Shown one piece after another: positions 13,001-23,703 of a stretch of DNA of 64,000 bases (position 1 is its first letter; every line of letters begins with the position of its first letter). The stretch comes from Chlamydomonas reinhardtii (taxonomy: Eukaryota; Chlorophyta; Chlorophyceae; Chlamydomonadales; Chlamydomonadaceae): assembly GCF_000002595.2 (NCBI RefSeq), contig NC_057015.1, positions 7,417,847 to 7,481,846 of the forward strand, given 5' to 3'. The notes beneath the pieces were generated by a model. The model had not been told where the DNA came from and did no database searches. It was given only the letters and a program-made list of their open reading frames with translations. The position numbers were made by a program, and so were the translations under genes.

Positions 13001-15918
13001 AGAAGCTGAGCGCTGGGAGCGGCGGTGCGAGTGGAGGATGGGGAGGCGGAGAAGCTGGAGGACGACGCGGGCGTCAGGTGGCTTGAGGGAACGGCACGAG
13101 CGCGGCTCAGCGCGAGTTTCAGCTGCCGTGTGCCCACTTGTCCTGCTTTCCTCCGTGCCCCCTCCCCTGTGCCCACCCTCTGCCCCCCGCAGTGCTTCCA
13201 TGCTGCGGGCTTGCCCGCCGGCCTGCTGTCAGTGGCCACCGGTCGCGGCGCCGAGATTGGCGACTTCCTGACAACCCACCCCGACGTCAACTGCATCTCG
13301 TTCACCGGCGGAGACACGGGTGAGGCAGCGAGGAGCAGGAGAAGGAGGAGGAGGGGCGGGAGGAGGAGGTGGAGGAGGGGGGGTGGGGTGGGACGGCGGT
13401 GACTGAGCGCGAGGGCCGGGGTGGGAAAGGGTCAGGGCGATGGAGAGGGAGGGAGAGGGCGGAGGGAGGGCAGGGAGAGGGCGGGGAGAGGGCGGGGAGA
13501 GGGAACTGGGGGGAGGGGCAGTTGAACGCCGGGGTTGAGGCAGGGACAGGTCAAGCAAGGGAAAGGGCCGAAGCCAGCAGGATGCGAGGCGGTGGGGAGA
13601 ACGGGATGCCCGCCAGAACCTGACCCCGCCCCCGCACCGCCTACCATTTGCTTAACTAGTCATGAATGTAACGCCCACCAACCATTTGTCTACACTGCCG
13701 GCACCGGCTGAACACAGCCCTTGTGTCGATCCTCGCCTCTCTTCCTGTGGGCCTCCCCGTGGCCCCCAACACCTTTCACACGCCCCGCGCCGCCCCCCCT
13801 ACACTACTGTTCCTGGCTACGCCTTCACCCCGTAAGTAAACACGAATGTATCCTCCGCCGCCCGCCCGGCCCTGCTCGCGCACACGCAGGCATCTCCATC
13901 GCCAAGAAGGCCGGCATGGTGCCGCTGCAGATGGAGCTGGGCGGCAAGGACGTGTGCATCGTGTGCGAGGACGCCGACCTGGACCTGGCGGCAAAGTGAG
14001 GAGGAGGGGGGAAGGGGGGAGGCGGCAGGGGGGTGCTAGATGTCAGGTCAAGCTGAAGCCCAATGCAAAAGAGCGAGGAGGATAGCGTGGCGAGGGGGAG
14101 CAGGTATGAAGGGGGGAGTTTGAGGGGGTGGGGGAGGAGGGAGGAGGGAGTGACTATGGAGGGAGGGAGGAAGGGAGGGGTTGCGGGCACGGGTGTGCTG
14201 GCGGGCACACGAGCGACCGGTAGGGGGAGCTGGCGGACTCATGGGTGGAGGGAGGAGCCCGCGCTGCAGGCAAGGGCGCTGCACGGCTGCTGCAGGGCGG
14301 CGCGCTGGACAAGACAAAGCCGGAAACTGGGTGGTGGGGACGAGGGCGTGCGCTCTCCTCCTGCCTGCGTACCCGCTCCTCCGCCCTCCCTCCAGCCTTC
14401 CTCTCTCCCCTCCTCCCCTCCGTCCCTCCATCCTCCCCTCCCTCCTCCCCTGCTCCCTCCCCTGCTCCCTTCCCTCCCACCCGCCTGCCACACAGGCACA
14501 TCATCAAGGGCGGCTTCAGCTACAGCGGCCAGCGCTGCACCGCCGTCAAGCTGGTGCTGGTGGCGGCGCCCGTGGCGGACCGACTGGTGGCGGCGGTGGC
14601 GGCGGGCGTGGCCAAGCTGAGTGTGGGGCGGCCGGAGGACGACTGTGACATTACGCCGGTGGTGTCGGAGAGCTCGGCCAACTTCATCGAGGGGCTGGCG
14701 ATGGACGCCAAAGCCAAGGGTGGGTTGGGTTGAGGAGAGGGGTCTGGGAGGGGAGGGAGGCGGGAAGGGGTGTGGCAGCAGGGAGGAGGGGAGGGGAGCG
14801 GGAGGGGGGATAGCCGTCCATGGAAGACGGAGTTGAGTCAATGGTTAGACTGTGCCCAACGACACGCCAAATCCCAACCATGATTCCAAACATACCTTAC
14901 CGTACGGCACAGCTACCGTACGTCACAATTACCGTACGTCACAGTTATCGTACATCACAAGTGCCGTACCCCACAATTGCCGTACGTCACAGGCGCCACC
15001 TTTGTGACGGGCGAGTGGCGGCGCGAGGGCAACCTGATCTGGCCGGTGCTGCTGGACCACGTGACGGCCGACATGCGGCTGGCGTGGGAGGAGCCGTTCG
15101 GGCCGGTGCTGCCGGTGATGCGTGTGAGCAGCGTGGAGGCGGCGGTGGAGCACTGCAACAAGAGCAAGTACGGGCTGCAGGTGAGGCGGAGGGGGAGGAG
15201 GAGGGGGAGGAGGAGGGGGAGGAGGAGGGGGAGGAGGAGGAGGAGGAGGAGGAGGAGCGAGGAGGAGGAGGAGGAGCAGGAGGAGCGAGGAGCGAGGAGA
15301 AGGAGGAGGAGGAGGCGGCAGCGGAGAGGCATGCAAGGGCATGCAGCGGGGCGCAGGTGGGGTGCAGGCAAGGGAGCATGGCGGGGCTAGCGCCCTCGCC
15401 TTGCCAGCAACACACCCCAGGCCATACCAGCACCGCCCTGGAGTACAGCGGACCTGAGATACCACCCACACCCACCCACGCCTTTCTGACACCCCTTGTT
15501 CACAACACCACGACAGGGCTGTGTGTTCACCCGTGACATCAACGCCGCCATCCGCATCAGTGACGCAATGGAGACCGGCACCGTGCAGGTGCGCTGATTG
15601 GGGGGAGCAGGGTCTGCGAGGGGCCGCCTTCACACAGACAGGAACGGGGCGACGATGAGCTATTCCAAGCGGGTCCCTGCCTTTCACAACGCCCCCACCG
15701 CTGACCCCGCGCCTTTGTCTGATTGTCCCACGCCTTCACACACCCCACCACCACCACAGGTCAACTCGGCGCCGGCTCGCGGCCCCGACCACTTCCCTTT
15801 CCAGGGATTCCGCGACAGTGGCATTGGCAGCCAGGGCATCCGCAACTCGCTGGCGATGATGATTAAGACCAAGTCCACTGTGATCAACCTGGACAAGGAG
15901 TCCTACACGCTGGGCTAA
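10038..15918 (+). CDS. GAPN: NADP-dependent non-phosphorylating glyceraldehyde-3-phosphate dehydrogenase
   Basis: Exons: 10038-10185, 10603-10763, 11060-11221, 12534-12683, 13193-13319, 13890-13995, 14496-14719, 14993-15180, 15517-15588, 15760-15918. They give 498 residues, matching plant GAPN (about 496) almost codon for codon. The enzyme is a cytosolic ALDH11-family dehydrogenase. It oxidises glyceraldehyde 3-phosphate to 3-phosphoglycerate and makes NADPH without ATP. Catalytic residues are present: Asn170 in IPPFNYPVN, Glu265 in MELGGKD and Cys299 in YSGQRCTAV. The start MSAQEFYAPILASTGVYKFY aligns with plant GAPN and has no transit peptide. The C-terminus NSAPARGPDHFPFQG and final SYTLG are also typical. 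Introns are long and very biased: G-rich at 5' ends, C-rich at 3' ends. No frameshift or missing motif was seen. Confidence 0.97.
10945..11000 (+). repeat. Dispersed intronic repeat copy in GAPN intron 2
   Basis: Reads TTGCATTGGGTTCGG then CTACTTTGGGCTGGTATC then TACAACCCCTCCCTG. It closely matches 5915-5965 in APC4 intron 8 and lies about 60-115 bp upstream of the exon 3 acceptor. Confidence 0.65.
13646..13856 (+). repeat. Two copies of the ATGAATGTAWCC motif in GAPN intron 5
   Basis: Copy one, near 13651-13675, reads CTTAACTAGTCATGAATGTA followed by ACGCCC. Copy two, near 13828-13855, reads GTAAGTAAACACGAATGTAT followed by CCTCCG. The second is about 40 bp before the exon 6 acceptor. The same motif occurs near 3' splice sites in APC4, MED10 and the septin gene. 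Confidence 0.6.
14041..14100 (-). repeat. Dispersed intronic repeat copy (reverse) in GAPN intron 6
   Basis: The reverse complement reads CCACGCTATCCTCCTCGCTC then TTTTGCATTGGGCTTCAG. It matches 5888-5925 in APC4 intron 8. It lies near the 5' end of its intron, as the APC4 copy does relative to its own gene. Confidence 0.6.
14900..14995 (+). repeat. 16-bp tandem repeat ending in the GAPN exon 8 acceptor
   Basis: Six imperfect copies of CCGTACGTCACANTTA run from 14900 to 14995. The last copy supplies the used acceptor CACAG at 14988-14992. Copies 1 and 3 also contain CACAG, so the array duplicates potential 3' splice sites. Confidence 0.85.
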
Positions 15919-17113
15919 AATGTCTGTGCTGAAAAACCGCTGATAAGCCGATGATACGGTAACCGGATTTGTCTTTGCCGGGCCTCGCCACCTGACTCCT
16001 GAGGAGCGGCGCGAGGCGCAGCGAGAGGAGCAGAGAGAGGAGCGAGGGTGAGGAGATGAGAGCTGGGGAGGAGTGTGCGGGTGCTCGGGGGCCGCCGCGA
16101 CGGCGACACGCGTGTGTGTGTTTGTGTGTAGTGTGCACCCAGCTGCTCTTGATGACAGAGAGGAAAGGATGACAAACTGCCCTATCACTGGATTCGACTG
16201 GATTCGGAGGCGACATAGCACTAGGATTGCCTTTAATATAGAGCGGGTTGGCTCATGACGGTTTTCAGGGCTCCGTGCGTGAGAGATTCACTCGGGGCGG
16301 ACAAGAGCCAACCGAGTTGTCACTAGATTAGATTCATTCGTTAGGTCGAGTGCGGGAAGCGTGGACTGTGAAGGTAGGCATGGCAGAGGCATGACCAGCC
16401 GTATGGCCGAGTGTGTGTGGGGGGGAGGGAGGGGGCTACAGCACGGCCGACTGTGTTCGTGCTGTTCGGGTAATGAGCTTTGTCCATGGGATGGGATGTC
16501 CAGAGCGCTTGGGGCGCACAGCCTCGTGACCTGCGGCCCGGGTCCATGAGGTTTTTGGTGGGCTTGGCTCGAAGCGTGGTGGTTTCTGGGTTTGCTGGGC
16601 TGTCACCACGGGCGTCAATTGAAGAGCGCGCGTTTGACAAGGAAGGGAAGGGAAATGCCGAACCCGTGAGATCGACGTTGTGGTTGTGCGGTGCTATGCG
16701 GCGCGTTGGTATGCCCGCGGTGCCATCCGTCACTTGCGCGTACAAACGTTTGTTTTGACTGAGTGGGGGATAAGAAATGAGAAGAACGATGTATTGATAG
16801 GGCGGCCCAAAGGAGCAGAAGGAAGGTGGCGGGATACAGATGTGTCTCATGGCTTTGCCAGGCTGGCCAACCAGCCGAGGCGAGGGGAACTTGAGGGGCC
16901 AGGTGTTGCAGACGCCACCAGCGCGGCACTTAACGCGTCCGGATTTTGGTGTGGTACCGGGATGGCAAGGAAGAGGGGCACGGGGAGGGGCCCAGACCAT
17001 TGAGGCAAAGGCCGCGCGGGTGGAGCCGTGGAGGCCTCATGGCTGTAATCAGCTCCTGCACGCTGTCTGCGAGTCGCAAATGCTTGGACTCCACAACACC
17101 TCGGGCTCGCTCC
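15919..17113. other. Convergent intergenic region, GAPN (+) / MCMDC2 (-)
   Basis: Contains the 3' UTRs of both genes. A 219-codon minus-strand open frame (17000-16341) has no recognisable domain, no matching exon chain and mixed codon use, so it is not called. A + strand TGTAA at 17044-17048 is the first candidate signal for GAPN and would imply a 3' UTR of about 1.1 kb. Confidence 0.45.
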
Positions 17114-17118
17114 TTACA
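17114..17118 (-). promoter_or_regulatory. Candidate poly(A) signal TGTAA of MCMDC2
   Basis: TTACA on the plus strand, 93 bp beyond the MCMDC2 stop codon, in the orientation expected for that transcript. Confidence 0.5.
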
Positions 17119-17210
17119 TACCAGTTATATAGAACCGGACAAGTGCCAGGGCAACACTTGTATGTGAGCTGTCTTCAAGTGTCAACGTAAATTCTTCCAC
17201 CAGACCTACT

Positions 17211-17844
17211 TCAACCAGACACGAACCCCTGTAGGCAGCGCCGCAGCATGGGCAGCAGCCGGTGCAGCTCGGCATCCAACCCACCGCCCGCCAGCCCCAT
17301 CACCAGCGCGTGCCGCCGCTGACCCTCGCGCCGCCGCCCTCCTCCTCTGCTCCTTGCTGCCCGCACCCCCGTCGCAGCCATCATATCCACCTCCACCTCC
17401 ATCTCCTCCTCTTCCTCGCCTCCCCCCTCCTCCCCAAACCCGTCCGCGCCTTCCTCCCACTCCATGCCATCCTCCCCTCCTCCCCCTCCTCCTCCCCCTC
17501 CTCCTCCTCCCCCTCCGTCCCAGCCCGAGCCCGCCGCCATCAGCGCCTGCAGCGATGGCAGGCCCAACCCCATGTAGGCGTCGCCGAAGCGGCAGGCCAG
17601 GGTGCCCTCCGTCAGCAGCACCGCCAGCACGCAGTCGGGCGCCTCCGCCACCTGTTGGAGGGAGGGAGGGAGGGAGGGAGGGCTGGAAGGGAACAGAGGG
17701 AGTGAATGCGTGGGCTGGTTGGGTGTGTGTGAGCGACTGCATTGTGCGGACAGTGGCGCGTTGTGGGGTGCGTGGTGTGGTGACGCGTGCGGCAGAGCTG
17801 GATGATGCTGGTCGCTGGTGACAGGTGGGAGCGCAGACCGAGGG

Positions 17845-17903
<59 letters not shown>

Positions 17904-20900
17904 TTTGTGCGGCGGCGGTCCCGCGGAATGAAAACTCTCATATCCTCACCTGTCGGCGGAGGTGCAGGCGGGCGCAGGCGGTGGCCACCTTGACCAGCGC
18001 GCGGAGCACCTCCGCCTGGGACACCTGCCCGGCACGAGGGCAGCAGCAGGGTGTTGCATCCATGAACAACGAAGAAGGAAAGCTGTCGCATAGCAGCTAC
18101 TATGAGCAACCCCCAAGTGACCCAAAGAGATCAGGAAAGCAGCCACAGGGGTGCCGGAGAAGCGATGGAGGGCGGGACCGCATACACAGTCATGTGTGCT
18201 TTCTTCCCTTGTGCTCCCTCACACACGCCCTCGCTAACCTTGACTCCTGACTGCCGCACTGCCACGTAGTACCCCATCAGCAGCTCCAGACCCGCCTCGC
18301 TCAGGGTGGGGGCGGGAGCCAGCAGCGCCGCCGCCGCCACGTGCGCCCGCAGCGCCGCCGTCAGAGCCTCCGCCTCCGTGCCTGGGGTGCATATGGTGCA
18401 CGGCACGCGGAGGTGATGGAGGTCGCGGCACAGGTCACGACGTGCGGGGACACACGCGGCACACGGCCACCAGTGCATGTGCCCCTATCTTGTGCTTGTG
18501 CAGCCCTCTCTGACACAACCTGTGCAACCGCAGGCCCGACCCCCCCAGCCCTCGCCGTGCGTACCCACCGCACCCGGCCCTCCCTGCACCCCCCACCCGC
18601 AAAAACGAGGGAACTCCCCGCGTCCACATGCACCGACCATGCCTCCCCCCTGCCGCACTCACGGTCGCACGGCCGGCGGTCCCCTGGATCCAGAGAGCCC
18701 TCATCCAGCGCCATGTCCCCCGCCACGTCATCAACCGCCACGTGGCCCAGCACCATATCAAAGCATGACTCATCCAGACCAGACCAGCCGCCCCTGAGGC
18801 TGCCCGGCACCGGACCACGGCCCCCGCCGCCGCCGCGGCGGCTGCTGGGTGCGCCGCTGGCCTCGGGGTCGCAGTCGGCGGCAGTGGCGTGTCGTACGGC
18901 CGCCGCCCAGACCGTGGCGGTGACGGGGATGGACAGCTCGGGGCGGCCGGGCGCCAGCACTAGCACACGCCGGCCCAGCGTTTCACACAGCTGCGCCTTC
19001 TGCCTGTAAACAAGGATAACGTAGGTAGTCACGTTGCCAAAGGCGGGCGGAAAATACATGGAACGGGGGCGTCGCTACGGAGGCATATGATTGCCATGCC
19101 CGTTACTCACCCACAGGCAAAGGGACAACCAGCCAGCTCATGACCATCACCAGCAGCCATCTACTACCGGCGTCTGCTACCCCCATGCCGCCACCGCTAC
19201 CTGATTTCTCCCAGTCACCCACTTGCTGGACAGCACGTCTGCGTCCACCACCGCTACGCCCCGGTTGGCGGCGGCCAGCAGCGCGCTGCAAGCCACCGTG
19301 GCGGCGGCGGCGCCGTCGGCGGAGCCGTCAGGCCGGCTGCCTTGCTGCGGCGCGCGGCGACAAACGGCCACGTCAACACACATGAGCAGGTACACATGAA
19401 TACCAGTACAAGTGAACAATACAACATGCGGTACTAACAGGACACGTGGATTCCGGCGATGGAAGCAGGCGGTAGGCGGTAGGCGCCGGGCGGGTTCAGA
19501 TGCATGCCGTACCTGCAGCCGCGGCAAGATGACGTCGTCCGTCAGGTGGCTGGTGGCGGTGCCGGCAGAGGCCGCCGCCGCGGCGCCGCCCAGCCAGGTG
19601 CCCAGCGGGCTCAGCAGCGCCGCCGCGCCGCGCAGCAGCCGCGGCCCCAGCGGGTCATGCCGCTCGCAGCCCAGCAGCACACACAGCTGCTGGTGCTGGT
19701 GCTGCTGGTGCTGGTGCAGGTGCAGGACACCGCCTTTGTTGCTGGGTGCCGCTGCAGTGACCTCGCCCGTGGCATCGCCGTTGCCGTTGCTGTTACTGCT
19801 GCTACTGCTGCTACCGCCGCCGCCCACGCTGACGGCGCTGGCCAGCAGCGCCAGGCAGGTGAGCGGCTCCACGGCGCGGCCCAGCAGCCGGCACAGCACG
19901 TCGCACAGCAGCTGTATGACACGACACGAAACGTACGACATGCGTGAAATGCATTGCACATTGAGAGTGTGAGTGCACGGCGAATGTTCGGTGAAGCAGA
20001 GTCGCCAGCCGCAATGCTGTTCGCCCATGCACACAGCCACGCACCTGTAGCGGTCGTCCACTGGCGGCAATCAGCCCCCCGCCATCGCCGCCGCCACCAC
20101 TGGCCCCGACTCCCAGCGGCGCCCAGGCCTGCAGCGGCGAGGCCTGGCTGATGGACAGCGCCTCAATCTCGGCGGTCGCGGCTGCGGAGGCGGCGGAGCG
20201 AAGCGCGAGTGAGGCTGCGGAGCCGCCGCCACTGCCGCAGCCTGGGCCGCCGCCGCCAGGGCCGCCGATGGCGGCTGTGGCGCGTGCCCCGGGCGGCCCC
20301 AGCAGCCGCACCAACCCCACCAGCTGCACCACGTCCCCGACCTGTGCACGATCCAGCAAGCACAAGCGCGCGTATGTACGTTCAATAGGAGTGCGTGTTG
20401 CCATGCGTCCTTCAGCTCACCATCACCACTGCAACTTGCATGAGGGATTGCAGTGAGGTGTGTACCAGGCATGACGCCTGTTGCCGGTCAAGGAGTCACA
20501 AGGCCGGCCACGCAACCAACAGCCGGGCACCAAGTGCACCGCGACACGGTTCATGCCAAGACGCACACGTGCGCTGTTACCCACCAATCGCACCGACTCA
20601 CCCGCACGGTGCCCGCCAGGCCATCTCCCAGCACCACCCGCACACAGCCCAGGCGCGCGAAGTGGCCGGACCCCGGGCCCGCGCTGCGCAGCCCGCCCAG
20701 CCAGAGCTCCTGGCACTCCACCATCACCCTGCAGGCAGCAGCAGGCCCGGGGGAAGGGGGACACAGGAAAAGGCACCACAGGTGTATGAAAGGGGTAAAC
20801 GGCGGGTACAACACATACCGCATGTGTGCGCCATGCATGTGTGCTGCATTGTACGGTATGACTTCCACTCCCAAGCATATGCAACACCCCACCCCTCACG

Positions 20901-23326
20901 CACGCCAGCCCTCTCGCCCTCAGGCACGCACCTGCCCGACAGGTCTTCCTGGACATCATGGATGGTGGTGCTGCCTCCGCAGTCACACACCGCCATCCCA
21001 GCCCAGGCACCCGGCCCCGCGCCGGCCCCGCCTCGCCCCGGCCCTCGCCGCCCCCCGGGCGCCCGCGCTTGTGCCGCTGCTGCCTCCTCCTCCTCTGCCC
21101 CGTGCGCCGGCGCCAGGCCTCGATCCTCCAGGATCTGCCTGCCACCGCCGCAGTGCAGGCACACCAGGCTGCGGCTGTGCGGCCGCCGGCCCAGACTACT
21201 GGCGCCCACCACCACACCGTAGCAGCAGGCCGGAGTGGCGGCGGCGGCGGCGGCGCGGCCGGACGGCGTGCCAAGGGGGCTGTAGCAGCTGGCGCTGCTG
21301 CAGCTGCTGTTGCAGAGCGCGGCGAGCAGCTCCGGCACGTGCTGGCAGGGCATCGGCACCTGCGGGAAGGTGCGTGGAGGGAGTGGCGGGGCACGTTGGC
21401 GTGTTGAGGCATTGGAAGGTAGAAGAGGAGTGCGTGTTGCTAGGAAGGCACAAGGAGAAGCAAGGGGCTCTGAGGAAGGGGCGACAAGCTTGCAACAAGC
21501 CCAGGCCGCGCCTCCCTCACGTGTGTGGGCCTCAGGTGGATGCGGGGGCACGCTGTGGCGCACAGCCCCTGCGCGTGCAGCTCGTCCAGCACCGCCCACT
21601 GCGCCGCCTCTGTGCACACACAGGCGCACGCAACAAGCACAGCGGTGCGGTCGTGGTTAGGTAGCGACGCCACACGGTGTTGTCATGCCAAAGATCATCA
21701 GAAATCATTGTTACGTGACTTACGTCCCACGCTTTCCGACCCCGCAGCAAGCCTTCACTGCAGCTACACCTCCACCCACGACCTCCACCGCGCTCTGCGC
21801 ATCAACAACGCACTTCCACTCAACAACGCACCGCACCGCATCACACCCAGACACGCCGTGCAGACACGCCCATGCAGAGATAGAAACATCTCAGGCGGCC
21901 ACTCACTCATGTCTGCCAGCAGCCAGCAGCCCACCTCGGGGTCGGACGTGATGAGCGACATCACATCCACCTGCGGACGATCAAATGACACCATCATGAT
22001 CACCGTAGACCGCGAAACGACATACCAATGCCGCCAACCTTGTTGAATGCGGCATTGATTGCGCAACCACTGAGCGGTAACTGGGCAGGCGCAGCAGAAC
22101 AGCTGACCCAGACGTTGCGAGGCCGCCATGCAAACTCACAGCGCCACACCGAAGCCCCCCCCCCCGGCCCCCTGGCTGACCCGGCTTAAGCCTCGCTTTC
22201 CACACACACATCCACATCCACATCCACGCACCCAGACACACACACACACGCACGCACCCATACACATGCACACACAAGCACACACGCACACACGCACCGG
22301 CAGTGACACGGCTCTGTCAGGCGGCAGCTGTAGCCGGCCCTCCTCGTCCTGCGCCTCCGGCCCCGCCGCCTCGTCCAGCGCCCCGCTGCGCAGCAGCCAC
22401 TGCAGCAGCCGCTGCCCCAGCGACCCCGGCTGCTGCTCCTCCTCCGGCTCCGGCTCACTTTGGTGTTGCTGGTGCTGCTGCTGCTGCTGGTACTGCTGGT
22501 ATGGGCCTGGTGCAATGGGGTCCTCACCGTAACCGTGCCCAAAGAAATCGTGTTGCTGCTGTTGTTGCTGGTGGTAGGGGCTGGGCTCCAGCTCATGCGG
22601 CGCCGCTGCAGGCGTGGCATGCTGCGGCTGCTGGTGGTGTTGTGGGTGCGCCACCCCCTGCTGCGGCTCCTTCTGCTGTGGTTGCGGCCGCTGCTGATGT
22701 TGTGGTTGGGGCTGTTGCTGTTGCTGCTCCTGCGGTGGGTGCGGCCGCTGCAGGTGGGTGGCGGCAGGTGGGTGCGCGGCGCCGTGCCCCCGGGGGTGCT
22801 GCCGCCGGCTGCGCTGCTGCTGTCGCTGCGACAGTGGCAGGTCCTGCGATTGCGGCTGAGACTGTGACAAAGGTGGCTCTTGGTGCTGGTGATGCTGTTG
22901 TTGTGAGAAGGGCTGTGAAAACACGGCATCCAAAATGTCGCCCTCGGCACCAAACCCAAATCCCTGCTGCTCCTCGCCTGCTGCCTGCCCAGCCGCTGCT
23001 CCGCCTGCGGCCGTTGGCCGCCCTCCAGCTGCGGCACCCAAGTCGAAAGGAAAGCCACCAAAAGCGAAGGGCCCGGCGGCATCGTGCCTGGCTGCAGCAG
23101 CTGCAGCCGCGGCGTTACCGCGGCCGAACAGCGGCGCCGGCGAGCGGTACTCGTCGTCAGCCGCCCGACCCAGAAATGAAAACGCGCCAACTCCTGCAGC
23201 TCCGTTGCTGGGAGGTGTACCTCCTAGCAGCCCGCCACGAATGTGGTTTGGCGCGGGCGACAGCTCGAAGGACAACCCGCCCGCGCCGTCGCCATTATCA
23301 AGGGCGCCATCGCCTGTGTGTTGCAT
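17211..23326 (-). CDS. MCMDC2: MCM domain-containing protein 2-like (meiotic recombination)
   Basis: Exons (minus): 23326-22298, 21970-21907, 21609-21521, 21359-20932, 20728-20602, 20341-20045, 19911-19513, 19344-19223, 19003-18663, 18381-18239, 18024-17950, 17651-17211; about 1,184 residues against about 680 in human. In mouse MCMDC2 acts in meiotic double-strand-break repair; it is a diverged MCM. Landmarks follow the family order: PRIHLRPTHV, a CLHC...CDC putative zinc site (residues about 461-520), FARLGCVRVVLGDGLAGTVR with GDVVQLVGLVRLL (MCM OB fold), a degenerate AAA region with ANRGVAVVDADVLSSK in the Walker B position, LSIPVTATVW, and VLRALVKVATACARLHLRR near the C-terminus. No Walker A GKS/T is visible, as in animal MCMDC2. 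Exon 1 adds a 343-residue Gln/His/Pro-rich extension. The exon 8/9 junction was chosen because only donor AA|GTGGGT keeps frame. Confidence 0.83.
17847..17900. repeat. (CTG)18 triplet repeat in MCMDC2 intron 11
   Basis: 54 bp of perfect CTG on the plus strand, which is CAG on the gene's sense strand. It begins 50 bp inside the intron from the exon 11 donor at 17949. Confidence 0.95.
22200..22297. repeat. CA microsatellite at the start of MCMDC2 intron 1
   Basis: Plus strand CACACA/CATCCA repeats. On the sense strand the intron begins GTGCGTGTGTGCGTG and continues GT-rich for about 90 bp directly from the donor at 22297. Confidence 0.85.
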
Positions 23327-23703
23327 GGTGGCTTGCTTGCAAAGATACTGGCTTGTCTGTGTTCAGAACGAAGAGTTACCGACGGAGTGGGGGGAGGCAG
23401 ATTACGGGGGATGAGTGAGCAGGCATGCTGCGGAATTTGGCGGGAAGCGGGATGAGCGGGGCGAATCTACCGCAGCGGCGATAAAAGCTATTCACCCGCA
23501 CTTCTGCTAGCCCGCTCTCCTCGTGAGTCCCTTCTCCTTAAATATTTGCGCAGGCGCACCCGCGCCTGACGCGCAAGCGCGTCAAGTCTCCGTGACCCCC
23601 CGCGTAGTTTTTCAGCCGCGTGCGCTTACCCTTACGGCTTGACCAACAGCAGCGCCAGCTCCTATTCTGCTACATCAGCACTTTACCAGCCAGCACAGCC
23701 AGA
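23327..23703. promoter_or_regulatory. Head-to-head promoter region, MCMDC2 / VHL-type gene
   Basis: 377 bp between opposed ATGs. It includes an AT-richer core (GATAAAAGCTATT near 23480, TTAAATATTTG near 23537). A non-ATG in-frame extension upstream of the VHL-type start exists from 23620 but starts with GTG, so the ATG at 23704 was preferred. Confidence 0.6.

Noticed and set aside
16341-17000. 219-codon minus-strand open frame between GAPN and MCMDC2
   Set aside because: No domain, no splice partners, and it lies in the shared 3' region of two convergent genes. Possibly repeat-derived.
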